The translations under genes and the position numbers were made by a program. Below, one piece after another: positions 35,847-44,339 of a stretch of 64,000 nucleotides of DNA; position 1 is the stretch's first letter, and every line of letters begins with the position of its first letter. The DNA is from Streptomyces sp. NBC_00461 (GTDB lineage: Bacteria; Actinomycetota; Actinomycetes; Streptomycetales; Streptomycetaceae): the NCBI RefSeq assembly GCF_036013935.1, contig NZ_CP107902.1, positions 9,333,001-9,397,000 of the forward strand, in the 5' to 3' direction. Under the pieces are notes generated by a model that did no database searches, was not told the origin of the DNA, and saw nothing but the letters and a program-made list of their open reading frames with translations.

Positions 35847-37199
35847 ATGTCAATGCCGAAAGGATCGAATACGCCGGTGCCGACGACGGCACTGAGGGTG
35901 GAATTGGGCTGGCGTTCAGGACCCGGCGTTCCGGACACGGACGCCTCGGCACTTCTGCTCGTGGGCGGCAAGGTCCGCTCCGACGGCGACTTCGTCTTCT
36001 ACAACCAGCCGGCGCACGTCTCCGGCGCGGTCCGGTACGAGGGCAAGCACAACGGGGACGGCCGCGTCGTCGACAGTCTCCTTGTCGACCTCGCGCGCGT
36101 GGAGCCCGCCATCGAGACCGTCGTCCTCGCCGCGTCGGCGGACGGCGGTACGTTCGGACAGGTTCCCGACCTCTACATCGAGGTTCGCGACGCCGCCCAG
36201 GGCGGTGTGGTGGCCCGATTCGACAGCACGGGTGCCGGCGTCGAAACCGCTTTCGTACTCGGCGAGTTCTACCGCCGCCAAGGCGCCTGGAAGTTCCGCG
36301 CCGTCGGCCAGGGCTACGGCAGCGGACTCGAAGGTCTGGCCACGGACTTCGGGATCGCGGTCGACGAACCGCAGCACACTCCGCCCGCCGCAGCTCCCGC
36401 GCCCCCGCCCCCGGCCCCTCCGTCCGCGACCATGCCCCCGCCCGTCGCCCCGCCTGTGAACATGCCGCCTCCCGCCGCGCCCCCCATGACCATGCCTCCG
36501 CCGGTCACGCCCCCGGCCGCCGTGCAGCCCCCTCCGCCGCAGGCGCCTCCCACGCAGCCGGTCCGGCTGACCAAGGTGACGCTCACCAAGGCGGCCCCCT
36601 CGGTCTCGCTGGCCAAGCAGGGCGGCACCTCGGGCTCGATGCGCGTGAACCTCAACTGGGAGGTGCGCAAGCAGTTCTCGGGATGGGGCAGCAAACGTGG
36701 CCGCGCGGTCGCCATGCACGCGGACCTCGACCTCGATCTGTGCGCCCTGTTCGAACTCGCCGACGGCAGCAAGGGCGTCGTACAAGCCCTCGGCAACTCC
36801 TTCGGAGCCCTGAACCGGCCGCCGTACATCCACCTGGACGGCGACGACCGCACGGGCGCCGTCGCGAGCGGTGAGAACCTCACCGTCAACCTCGACCACA
36901 AGCAGGACTTCAGGCGGATCCTCGTCTTCGTGACCATCTACGAAGGCGCGCGATCCTTCGCCGACCTGCACGCGACGGTCACCCTGCAGCCGCAGTTCGG
37001 TGCCCCGATCGACTTCTCGCTCGACGAGTGCACCGTTCCCTCCACCGTCTGCGCCCTCGCCCTGATCACCAACACGGGCAATGACCTGGTCGTCCAGCGC
37101 GAGGCCCGCTACCTGGTGCCCGAGCGCGGGGTGAGCCCCCAGCGGACCGTCGACTACGCCTACGGATGGGGCATGAACTGGACCCCCGGCAGGAAGTGA
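35847..37199 (+). CDS. TerD-family tellurium-resistance/stress protein, two TerD domains
   Basis: A 450-residue protein of two TerD-like halves. The first (residues about 1-170) has [21 protein letters not shown] and [13 protein letters not shown], the Ca2+-binding core of TerD. The link (about 175-240) is a Pro-rich repeat with [21 protein letters not shown] units. The second half has [19 protein letters not shown], then HLDGDDRTG and GENLTVNL. Start ATG 35847 has GGGGGCGG close upstream; GTG 35832 is another option. Tellurium-type proteins in actinomycetes are often tied to stress or development rather than tellurite itself. Convergent with the HpnB-like gene. Confidence 0.85.
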   Translation: MSMPKGSNTPVPTTALRVELGWRSGPGVPDTDASALLLVGGKVRSDGDFVFYNQPAHVSGAVRYEGKHNGDGRVVDSLLVDLARVEPAIETVVLAASADGGTFGQVPDLYIEVRDAAQGGVVARFDSTGAGVETAFVLGEFYRRQGAWKFRAVGQGYGSGLEGLATDFGIAVDEPQHTPPAAAPAPPPPAPPSATMPPPVAPPVNMPPPAAPPMTMPPPVTPPAAVQPPPPQAPPTQPVRLTKVTLTKAAPSVSLAKQGGTSGSMRVNLNWEVRKQFSGWGSKRGRAVAMHADLDLDLCALFELADGSKGVVQALGNSFGALNRPPYIHLDGDDRTGAVASGENLTVNLDHKQDFRRILVFVTIYEGARSFADLHATVTLQPQFGAPIDFSLDECTVPSTVCALALITNTGNDLVVQREARYLVPERGVSPQRTVDYAYGWGMNWTPGRK

Positions 37200-37203
37200 G
37201 CCC

Positions 37204-37246
37204 CGCGGACGGAAAGCGAGCGCTCTAGAGAGGGCGCTCGTCCGCG
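37204..37246. terminator. Bidirectional terminator between TerD and HpnB-like genes
   Basis: The inner stem CGAGCGC/GCGCTCG (37217-37223 with 37234-37240) extends by further pairs around an AGAG loop. An outer CGCGGAC/GTCCGCG pair lies at 37204-37210 and 37240-37246. The HpnB-like stop codon (37225-37227) lies inside the hairpin. Confidence 0.65.
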
Positions 37247-38406
37247 ACGGTGTCCGGGCGCGTGTAGGTGCGGCCCTTCCAGGCCGCACCGCGTCCCCTG
37301 TAGTGCTGCACCGCGGAATCGACCGTCATGAGGAGATAGAGGAAGGCGGTGACCGGCAGCAGGGGAGCGAGCCACAGCGGCTGGCGGTAGTAGCGGAGCA
37401 TGGGGACGTACGTCCCCGCCATCACCAGCCACGCGAGACCGCCGAGGATCCCGGCCGGCCCGTCCCCGGTGGCCGCCCCCGCCACCAGGGCCGCGGGCGG
37501 GGCCAGGTACACCAGGGCCAGCCCGAGGACCGTCCCGAGGAGCAGCGGCGGGTTGTACCGCAACTGTGCGTACGCGCTGCGTGACACCATGCGCCACAGG
37601 TCGTGCAGCCGTGGATAGGGCCGCACGCTGTCCACCCGCTCGGCCAGCCCCAGCCAGACGCGACCGCCAGTGCCCTTGACCGCGCGCGCGAGCGCCACGT
37701 CGTCGATGACGGCGTGGCGGATGGCGTCAGGGATCCGCGCCCGGTCGGCCGCCTCGGTACGCAGCAGCACGCAGCCGCCCGCCGCGGCGGCCGTCCGCGT
37801 CCCTTTCCCGCCGATGCGCCGGAACGGGTACAGCTGGGCGAAGAAATAGACGAAGGCCGGCACCACGAGCCGCTCCCACACGCTCTCCACCCTCAGCCGA
37901 GCCATCTGCGAGACGACGTCGAAGCCGCCGCTGCGCGCAGCGGCGACCAACTCCCGCAGGCTGTCCGGCGCATGCGCGATGTCCGCGTCCGTCAGCAGCA
38001 GATATTCGGGCTCACGCGCGCGTGCCAGGCCGATGCCATGCCGTACGGCCCACAGCTTGCCCGTCCAGCCGGGGGGCGGTTCGCCGGGTGAGCCGACCGT
38101 CATGGGCAGCCCACCGTGCGCCGCCGCCAGTTCGCGGGCCAGGTCTCCGGTGCCGTCCGAGCTGCCGTCGTCGACGAGGAAGATCTCCGCCCGGCCCGGA
38201 TACTCCTGGGCGAGCAGGGACGGCAGACTCGCGGGCAGTACGGCGGCCTCGTCGCGCGCGGGGACGACGACACCGACGGACGGCCAGTCGGCAGGATCCT
38301 CGCGGGGCGGCAGCCTGACGTCCGTGCGCCAGAAGAAGCCCTGACAGAGCAACAGCCACAGCCAGGCGGCGAGTGATAGGGCGGCGGTCCACGCGATGGC
38401 GCTCAC
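37225..38406 (-). CDS. Family 2 glycosyltransferase, HpnB-like
   Basis: A 393-residue membrane-bound glycosyltransferase starting at GTG 38406. An N-terminal anchor (AALSLAAWLWLLLCQGFFW) is followed by the GT-A domain: VVVPARDEAAVLPASLPSLL, the nucleotide-binding VDDGSSDGTGDLA and the DxD region LLTDADIAHAPDS. A second acidic site is AVIDDVALARAVKG. The C-terminal part has about four membrane helices. Layout and length resemble the hopanoid-linked HpnB transferases, but no hopanoid genes are in view. CAGACT ends 6 nt before the start, as for the leaderless genes nearby. Confidence 0.8.
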   Translation of the reverse strand: MSAIAWTAALSLAAWLWLLLCQGFFWRTDVRLPPREDPADWPSVGVVVPARDEAAVLPASLPSLLAQEYPGRAEIFLVDDGSSDGTGDLARELAAAHGGLPMTVGSPGEPPPGWTGKLWAVRHGIGLARAREPEYLLLTDADIAHAPDSLRELVAAARSGGFDVVSQMARLRVESVWERLVVPAFVYFFAQLYPFRRIGGKGTRTAAAAGGCVLLRTEAADRARIPDAIRHAVIDDVALARAVKGTGGRVWLGLAERVDSVRPYPRLHDLWRMVSRSAYAQLRYNPPLLLGTVLGLALVYLAPPAALVAGAATGDGPAGILGGLAWLVMAGTYVPMLRYYRQPLWLAPLLPVTAFLYLLMTVDSAVQHYRGRGAAWKGRTYTRPDTVADERPL

Positions 38407-38451
38407 TTGCGCAGTCTGCCCCACCGGACCGGCCCGCAAGGGCCCATCGTC

Positions 38452-38457
38452 TATCGT
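38452..38457 (+). promoter_or_regulatory. Candidate -10 box, leaderless start of racemase-like gene
   Basis: TATCGT ends 6 nt before GTG 38464, with no ribosome-binding sequence between. The divergent HpnB-like gene has the same arrangement on the other strand. Confidence 0.5.
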
Positions 38458-38463
38458 GGCCGG

Positions 38464-39249
38464 GTGAAGATCGCGCTCATGGACTCCGGAATCGGTCTGC
38501 TCGCGGCCACCGCCGCGGTACGGCGTCTGCGGCCCGACGCAGATCTGGTGCTTTCCCTGGACCCCGACGGAATGCCCTGGGGACCCAGGACCCCCCAGGA
38601 CCTGACCGAGCGTGCCCTGGCCGTGGCCGAGGCCGCCGCCGCACACGGGCCCGACGCCCTGATCGTCGGCTGCAACACGGCGACCGTGCACGCCCTGCCC
38701 GCCCTGCGCGCCCGCCTCGAACCCGACCTGCCGGTCATCGGCACGGTCCCGGCGATCAAGCCGGCCGCGGCCGGCGGCGGCCCCTTCGCGATCTGGGCGA
38801 CGCCCGCCACCACCGGCAGCCCGTACCAGTGCAATCTCATCGCACAGTTCGCCGGCGGGGTGACGGTCGCCGAGGTGCCCTGCCACGGGCTCGCCGAGGC
38901 GGTGGAACACGCCGACGAGGCCGCAATCGACGCAGCCGTCGCGGCGGCCGCCGCGCTGACCCCCGACGATGTAACGACCGTCGTCCTGGGCTGCACCCAT
39001 TACGAACTCGTCGCCGAGCGGATCCGTGCCGCCGTGCAGCAGCCCGGCTTCCCGCCGCTCGTGCTGCACGGGTCCGCAGGCGCCGTAGCCGCCCAGGCCC
39101 TGCGCCGCCTCGGCGAGCAGCCCGCACCCGGGGCACCGGCCACCGGAACCCTGACGGTGCTGCTGAGCGGCCGAGAGGGTGCACTCATACCGCCCGCCCT
39201 GGCCTACGAGGAAGGCCGACTGCTCCAGGCGGTCAGCCCCGCGCGCTGA
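38464..39249 (+). CDS. Aspartate/glutamate racemase-family protein (MurI-like)
   Basis: A 261-residue two-domain protein starting at GTG 38464. The two catalytic Cys are in LIVGCNTATVH (about residue 75) and VVLGCTHYELV (about residue 180), with MDSGIGLLAATAAVRRL near the start as in MurI. The second Cys-Thr-His motif is typical of glutamate racemase. The sequence is shorter and less conserved than housekeeping MurI, so another amino acid or hydantoin-type substrate is possible. It is followed by a short tandem repeat. Confidence 0.8.
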   Translation: MKIALMDSGIGLLAATAAVRRLRPDADLVLSLDPDGMPWGPRTPQDLTERALAVAEAAAAHGPDALIVGCNTATVHALPALRARLEPDLPVIGTVPAIKPAAAGGGPFAIWATPATTGSPYQCNLIAQFAGGVTVAEVPCHGLAEAVEHADEAAIDAAVAAAAALTPDDVTTVVLGCTHYELVAERIRAAVQQPGFPPLVLHGSAGAVAAQALRRLGEQPAPGAPATGTLTVLLSGREGALIPPALAYEEGRLLQAVSPAR

Positions 39250-39255
39250 GCGGAC

Positions 39256-39303
39256 GCCATGAAACGGGCGCCATGAAACGGACGCCATGAAACGGATGCC
39301 ATC
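39256..39303. repeat. 14-bp tandem repeat after the racemase-like gene
   Basis: Copies of GCCATGAAACGGRC start at 39256, 39270 and 39284, with a partial copy from 39298. They begin 6 bp after the stop at 39249. Confidence 0.85.
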
Positions 39304-39380
39304 GGCCGGGCGGCATATGGGCAGGGTTCACTCTCCGCGACCCGGTGCCCGCGCAGCGAAACATGAGTAACCTCGTAGCC

Positions 39381-39926
39381 ATGAGGGACCACCCCCACGG
39401 CGAGAACGCCAAGCATCCGGATGTCTGGACCGGACACGCCACCAAGCGGGTCCAGTGGCTGCCCGCGGTCGCCGGCGTGGCCGTCATGGCGCTCGGCATC
39501 GAGCTCGCCGTCGACTCCGCCTGGACATCGGGCATCGCCCCGCTCGTCATGGCCGTCGTCGGCTGCATTGCCGCCGGACTGCTGGTCCTCTTCGGCACGC
39601 TCGCCTTCCTGCACGTCGATCTGAAGCTCGACAAGGAATGCCTTGAGGTGCGCTGCGGACACATCGGTGTGCCGCGCCGCAAGATCCCTCTCTCCCATGT
39701 CGCCGGCGCCGAGTTCGCGGCGCACGTGAACCCGCGCCAGTGGGGCGGCTGGGGCTACCGCTGGCGGCCCGAGAAGGGCACCGCAGTCGTGGTGCGGCGC
39801 GGCGAGGGCGTCGTCCTGCGCCTGTGGGACGGTCACACGTTCACGATCACCGTGGACAACGCCGAGACAGCCGTCCGGGTCATCAGCGACCGACTGCGGC
39901 CGGGCACCACCGGCGCGCTGCACTGA
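39381..39926 (+). CDS. Two-TM membrane protein with PH-like domain, unknown function
   Basis: A protein of about 181 residues. After a hydrophilic start (RDHPHGENAKHPDVWTGHA), two membrane helices follow (LPAVAGVAVMALGIELAV and APLVMAVVGCIAAGLLVLFGTLAF). The C-terminal part is a soluble beta-rich domain (DLKLDKECLEVRCG, then RWRPEKGTAVVVRRGEGVVLRL) of the kind called DUF3093 or PH-like; the specific family is not certain. TAACCT ends 7 nt before ATG 39381, favouring this leaderless start over the in-frame ATG at 39363. Confidence 0.75.
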   Translation: MRDHPHGENAKHPDVWTGHATKRVQWLPAVAGVAVMALGIELAVDSAWTSGIAPLVMAVVGCIAAGLLVLFGTLAFLHVDLKLDKECLEVRCGHIGVPRRKIPLSHVAGAEFAAHVNPRQWGGWGYRWRPEKGTAVVVRRGEGVVLRLWDGHTFTITVDNAETAVRVISDRLRPGTTGALH

Positions 39927-39935
39927 GCCTCGTCG

Positions 39936-41003
39936 TCACGGCGTCAGCCGGTCACCGCGCGGGCGTACGTCCACCTTCTGCGGTGGTGACTCCTCGGCGA
40001 GCGGGCGGGCCGTGGCCAGGCCCGCGAGCAGGCCCGCACCGACCGACACTGCGGTGAAGCTCAACGCGTTGGAGACCGCGGCGATCGCCGCGAGCGCCGT
40101 CAGAGCCGCACCCGCGGTGAGCACGACCGGGGTGGGGCGCGGGGAGCGCCACAGCGCGTGCAGCACCCAGCAGAGGGACGCCCCCAGCAGGACCACGCCG
40201 ACGACACCCTGCTCGGCCGCCTGCTGCAGTACGGCCGAGTGCGGCTTGCCGTCCGAGAACAGGGTCCGGGTCGCCGTGGTGCTCAGTTCACCGAAGCGCT
40301 CCGGGCCCACCCCCAGGGCGGCGTTGCGATGTGCCAGATGCAGGGCGTCCTGCCACAGCTGGATCCGGTGCTGGGTGAGCTGCCCTTCCAGAGACGTGGT
40401 GAGTCCCTCGGGCAGGGCGTTTCCGGCGACGGCCCAGGTCAGGCCGGCCACCAGAGCCGCGACCAGGGCGAGGCCCGCGATGCCCAGGCCACGGCTGTGC
40501 ATCCGTCCGGCGGCGAGCGAGCACAGCAGCACGGCCGTGCAGGTGACGAATCCGCTGGTCGAGCCGAGGGCGGCCGCGGTCACCGTGATCCCGACCGCCA
40601 GCGTGCCCATCGCGAACCGTAGGGGCGGCGACTCGGCGGCCCAGGCCGCGCAGCACGTCGCACCGGCACACAGCGTGAGCAGCGCGGCGGTGGCACCTGC
40701 GTGTCCGAGCGGCGCGACGATCTGAGGACCCGGGGCGAGGTGCGGAACGGCCACCGCCAGGCCGATTCCGGCCAGCGCTCCGGCACAGGGCGCGGCCACC
40801 GGCAGCAGCGCCCCGCAGATCCGCCCGGCCGCGTAGCCGGCGGCCACGGCCAGCACTGCGAGCAGCACGCCCTCCGGCCGGCCCTCGTGCACGGTCGCCG
40901 TGATCAGCGACCAGGTGGCAGAAGCGCCGAGCACCACCACGCCCACTGCGTCAGAAACGTTTCGTCTCGCGCCGCCCTCCCCAGGACCGGCATCAGACGT
41001 CAT
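39936..41003 (-). CDS. Polytopic membrane protein, O-antigen ligase-like
   Basis: A protein of about 355 residues with nine or ten hydrophobic segments. The Wzy/O-antigen-ligase-like region is around LWQDALHLAHRNAALGVGPERFGEL and the following KPHSAVLQQAAEQGVVGVVLL; the conserved His and Arg match that superfamily. It would polymerise or transfer a polysaccharide across the membrane, though no glycan gene cluster surrounds it. Start at ATG 41003 lacks a good ribosome site; an in-frame GTG at 41018 follows GGGGGG. Confidence 0.7.
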   Translation of the reverse strand: MTSDAGPGEGGARRNVSDAVGVVVLGASATWSLITATVHEGRPEGVLLAVLAVAAGYAAGRICGALLPVAAPCAGALAGIGLAVAVPHLAPGPQIVAPLGHAGATAALLTLCAGATCCAAWAAESPPLRFAMGTLAVGITVTAAALGSTSGFVTCTAVLLCSLAAGRMHSRGLGIAGLALVAALVAGLTWAVAGNALPEGLTTSLEGQLTQHRIQLWQDALHLAHRNAALGVGPERFGELSTTATRTLFSDGKPHSAVLQQAAEQGVVGVVLLGASLCWVLHALWRSPRPTPVVLTAGAALTALAAIAAVSNALSFTAVSVGAGLLAGLATARPLAEESPPQKVDVRPRGDRLTP

Positions 41004-41236
41004 GCCTATGGAAACCACCCAGCCCCCCGAACGCGACCGAAGCCCCCCGACCTCGCACGACCCAGGTCGCCGAGGCCGTGACCGGCCGGGCGACTGTGGC
41101 TGGGCACACCGTAACGGCTGATGGACGTTTTGTGGATGAGTTGGACCGAGTTGCGCAGGAACGATGCGGCGGCTGCGGCGCGCAGCGGCCTGTGCTGCCA
41201 TACGGACCGCGCTGTCCGGGGCAAGGTCACCGGCCG

Positions 41237-41242
41237 TACACT
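41237..41242 (+). promoter_or_regulatory. Candidate -10 box, leaderless start of lnt
   Basis: TACACT lies 6 nt ahead of GTG 41249, without any ribosome-binding sequence. Confidence 0.5.
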
Positions 41243-41248
41243 CCCGGG

Positions 41249-42859
41249 GTGACCGTCACCGCAACCTCCGTGGACGAGTCGGACCAGTTGCAGCCGCAGG
41301 CCGCGCCCGCATCGCGTCCGGCGCGCCTCGTACGCCTCGTTCCGGCTCTCGCCGCGGCGCTCTTCGGAGTGCTGCTCTACGTCAGTTTCCCGCCGCGCAC
41401 CCTGTGGTGGCTGGCCGTCCCGGCCTTCGCCGGCTTCGGCTGGGTCCTTCGTGGCCGCAGCTGGAAGGCGGGCCTCGGTCTCGGCTACCTGTTCGGCCTC
41501 GGCTTCCTGTTGCCGCTGCTCGTGTGGACCGGCGTGGAGGTCGGCCCAGGACCCTGGCTGGCGCTGGTGGCGATCGAGGCGATCTTCGTCGCGCTGGTCG
41601 GCGCGGGCGTCACCGTGGTGTCGAAGCTGCCGGCGTGGCCGGTGTGGGCGGCCGCGGTGTGGATCGCGGGCGAGGCCGCACGCGCGCGTGTGCCGTTCAA
41701 CGGCTTCCCCTGGGGCAAGGTCGCGTTCGGTCAGGCCGACGGCGTCTTCCTGCCGCTCGCCGCGGTGGGCGGCACCCCGGTGCTGGGCTTCGCGGTCGTC
41801 CTGTGCGGCTTCGGCCTGTACGAGGTCGTACGGCTGGCCCTGGATGCCCGGCGCACCCGGGAGGTCCGGCGGTCGGCAGCGGCCGTCGCCCTGCTGAGCG
41901 TGGCCGTGCCGGTGGTGGGCGCGGTCGCCGCCGGCTCGCTGGTCAGCGACAAGGCCGAGGACGGCTCCGCGACCGTCGCGGTCATCCAGGGCAACGTGCC
42001 GCGCTCCGGGCTGGAGTTCAACGCCCAGCGACGGGCCGTGCTCGACTACCACGCGCGCGAGACCCGGCGCCTGGCCGCCGAGGTCAAGGCGGGCAAGATC
42101 GCCAAGCCCGACTTCGTGCTGTGGCCGGAGAACTCCTCCGACGTCGACCCCTTCGACAACGCCGACGCGTACGCCGTCATCGACGGCGCGGCCAAGGCGA
42201 TCGGCGTGCCCATCTCGGTCGGCGGTGTCGTCCAGCGGGACGGCAAGCTGTACAACGAGCAGATCCTGTGGGACCCCAGGAAGGGCCCCCTCGACACGTA
42301 CGACAAGCGGCAGATCCAGCCGTTCGGCGAGTACCTGCCGCTGCGCTCGCTCATCGGCGCGATCAACAGCAACTGGACCTCGATGGTTCGCCAGGACTTC
42401 AGCCGGGGCACCAAGCCCGGGGTGTTCACCATGGACCACGCCAAGGTCGGCCTGGTCACCTGCTACGAAGCGGCCTTCGACTGGGCCGTGCGCTCCGAGG
42501 TCACCGACGGGGCGCAGATCATCTCCGTACCGAGCAACAACGCGACCTTCGACCGCAGCGAGATGACCTACCAGCAGCTCGCCATGTCCCGCGTCCGCGC
42601 CGTCGAACACAGCCGGACCGTCACCGTGCCGGTGACCAGCGGCGTCAGCGCGATCATCATGCCGGACGGGAAGATCACGCAGAAGACCGGCATGTTCGTC
42701 GCGGCCCACCTGGTCCAGAAGGTGCCGCTGCGGTCGAGCGAGACGCCTGCCACGCGGCTGGGAATCCTGCCGGAGATGGCCCTGGTGCTGGTCGCCGCGG
42801 GCGGGCTCGGGTGGGCGATCGGCGCCGGTGTGCGCGGGCGGCGCGCCCGGAGCGTGTAA
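41249..42859 (+). CDS. lnt: Apolipoprotein N-acyltransferase
   Basis: A 536-residue membrane enzyme that adds the third acyl chain to the N-terminal Cys of lipoproteins. After a short hydrophilic start come about six membrane helices (residues 35-210), then the nitrilase-type domain. The Glu-Lys-Cys catalytic triad is in VLWPENSSDVDP, YDKRQIQPFGEYLP and LVTCYEAAFD, and an end helix is MALVLVAAGGLGWAIGAGV. GTG 41249 lies 6 nt after TACACT, arguing for a leaderless start; a much longer upstream frame lacks any start signal. Actinomycetes often have two Lnt paralogs, so this may be one of them. Confidence 0.9.
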   Translation: MTVTATSVDESDQLQPQAAPASRPARLVRLVPALAAALFGVLLYVSFPPRTLWWLAVPAFAGFGWVLRGRSWKAGLGLGYLFGLGFLLPLLVWTGVEVGPGPWLALVAIEAIFVALVGAGVTVVSKLPAWPVWAAAVWIAGEAARARVPFNGFPWGKVAFGQADGVFLPLAAVGGTPVLGFAVVLCGFGLYEVVRLALDARRTREVRRSAAAVALLSVAVPVVGAVAAGSLVSDKAEDGSATVAVIQGNVPRSGLEFNAQRRAVLDYHARETRRLAAEVKAGKIAKPDFVLWPENSSDVDPFDNADAYAVIDGAAKAIGVPISVGGVVQRDGKLYNEQILWDPRKGPLDTYDKRQIQPFGEYLPLRSLIGAINSNWTSMVRQDFSRGTKPGVFTMDHAKVGLVTCYEAAFDWAVRSEVTDGAQIISVPSNNATFDRSEMTYQQLAMSRVRAVEHSRTVTVPVTSGVSAIIMPDGKITQKTGMFVAAHLVQKVPLRSSETPATRLGILPEMALVLVAAGGLGWAIGAGVRGRRARSV

Positions 42860-42915
42860 CCGTACGCCCGGCGCACGCCCCGTGAAATGCGCCGGGTGCC
42901 TGGGCACCGGCCCTT

Positions 42916-42921
42916 TAGGGT
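42916..42921 (+). promoter_or_regulatory. Candidate -10 box, leaderless start of Nudix gene
   Basis: TAGGGT ends 7 nt before ATG 42929. Confidence 0.55.
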
Positions 42922-42928
42922 CGGTGTC

Positions 42929-43408
42929 ATGGCAACTCCTGACTTCATCCGCGAGATCCGGGCCACCTCGGGCCACCAGCTGCTCTGGCTCCCCGGCGTC
43001 AGTGCCGTCGTCTTCGACGACGAGGGCAGGATCCTGCTGGGTCAGCGTTCGGACAACCTCGAATGGGCGTTGATCTCGGGCATCCCCGACCCGGGCGAGC
43101 AGCCCGCTGCCGCAGTCGTGCGGGAGGTGTACGAGGAGACCGGCGTCCAGTGCGTCGTCGAACGCGTGGTCGCGGTGCGGTCCGGGGGGCCGGTCACCTA
43201 TCCCAACGGCGACATCTGCCAGTTCATGGACATCTGCTTCCGTGCGCGGGCGGTGGGCGGCGAGGCCCGGGTGAACGACGACGAGTCCCTGCAGGTCGGC
43301 TGGTTCGCGCTCGACGCGCTGCCCCCACTGACCGAGTACCACCACTTCCGGATCAAGCAGGCGCTGTCCGGCGAACCCACATGGTTTGACGCTATGAGTT
43401 CTGAATGA
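42929..43408 (+). CDS. Nudix hydrolase
   Basis: A 159-residue protein with a complete Nudix box, GIPDPGEQPAAAVVREVYEETGV (G-x5-E-x7-REUXEE-x-GU), at about residues 50-72, surrounded by the expected strands (AVVFDDEGRILLGQRS and VGWFALDALPP). It hydrolyses a nucleoside-diphosphate-linked compound; the substrate is not predictable. It starts at ATG 42929, preceded by TAGGGT and no ribosome site. The gene stands between lnt and a 3-hydroxybutyrate-type dehydrogenase. Confidence 0.9.
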   Translation: MATPDFIREIRATSGHQLLWLPGVSAVVFDDEGRILLGQRSDNLEWALISGIPDPGEQPAAAVVREVYEETGVQCVVERVVAVRSGGPVTYPNGDICQFMDICFRARAVGGEARVNDDESLQVGWFALDALPPLTEYHHFRIKQALSGEPTWFDAMSSE

Positions 43409-43450
43409 AGTATGGGGCGTGACCATATGTGGGCAGACGGGGGTGCTGCT

Positions 43451-43456
43451 TAGGGT
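43451..43456 (+). promoter_or_regulatory. Candidate -10 box, leaderless start of SDR gene
   Basis: TAGGGT ends 6 nt before ATG 43463, the same hexamer as upstream of the Nudix gene. Confidence 0.55.
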
Positions 43457-43462
43457 CGGCAC

Positions 43463-44263
43463 ATGACCCCGCCCAGCGCCCTCCCGCCTCCCCACGCCTC
43501 CTCCCTCGATCTCGGCGGCCGCACCGCGCTCGTCACCGGTGCCGCCGGTGGCATCGGCCGCGCCTGCGCGCTGCGCCTCGCGGCCGCCGGGGCCAAGGTC
43601 AGAGCGGTCGACCGGGACGCCACGGGACTGGAGTCGCTCGCCGAGCAGGCCGGGGGCCTCGCGGGTGCCGTCGAACCGCACGTCCTCGATCTCACCGACC
43701 TCGACGCGGCCGAGCACGCCGCCGCCGGCACGGACGTCCTCGTCAACAACGCCGGGCTGCAACTGGTGCGCCCCATCGAGGAGTTCCCGCCCGACGTCTT
43801 CCACACCGTGCTCACCGTGATGCTGGAGGCACCGTTCCGCCTCGTCCGCGGAGCACTGCCCCACATGTACGGGCAGGGGTGGGGCCGCATCGTCAACGTG
43901 TCCTCCGTCCACGGACTGCGCGCCTCGGCCTACAAGTCGGCCTATGTGGCCGCCAAACACGGACTGGAGGGGTTGTCCAAGACCGCCGCCCTCGAAGGCG
44001 CACCCCACGGCGTCACCTCGAACTGTGTGAACCCCGCCTATGTGCGCACCCCACTGGTCGAGAAGCAGCTCGCGGACCAGGCACAGGCACACGGCGTACC
44101 TGCGGACCGCGTCCTGGCGGAGGTACTGCTGCAGGACAGCGCCGTCAAGCGGCTGATCGAGCCGGAGGAGGTCGCCGAGGCCGTGGCCTATCTGTGCAGC
44201 CCGCACGCCTCCTTCGTGACCGGCACCTCGCTCGTGCTCGACGGCGGCTGGACCGCCCACTGA
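43463..44263 (+). CDS. Short-chain dehydrogenase, 3-hydroxybutyrate-dehydrogenase type
   Basis: A 266-residue SDR. NAD binding is TALVTGAAGGIGRACAL (residues about 22-38), the active site NVSSVHGLRASAYKSAYVAAKHG supplies Ser and Tyr-x-x-x-Lys, and NPAYVRTPLVEKQL followed by GTSLVLDGGWTAH completes the fold. Motif order and the PAYVRTPLV stretch are typical of D-3-hydroxybutyrate dehydrogenase, converting 3-hydroxybutyrate and acetoacetate. The next gene is a GAF/PucR-type regulator in the same direction, and an MFS transporter follows convergently. Confidence 0.85.
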   Translation: MTPPSALPPPHASSLDLGGRTALVTGAAGGIGRACALRLAAAGAKVRAVDRDATGLESLAEQAGGLAGAVEPHVLDLTDLDAAEHAAAGTDVLVNNAGLQLVRPIEEFPPDVFHTVLTVMLEAPFRLVRGALPHMYGQGWGRIVNVSSVHGLRASAYKSAYVAAKHGLEGLSKTAALEGAPHGVTSNCVNPAYVRTPLVEKQLADQAQAHGVPADRVLAEVLLQDSAVKRLIEPEEVAEAVAYLCSPHASFVTGTSLVLDGGWTAH

Positions 44264-44339
44264 CCAGGCAGGCATCCATGCGTCCAGGAGTTGTCCACAG
44301 GGCTGACGGGGCGGCCGTGGGATGAGGAATCCTGTGAAC

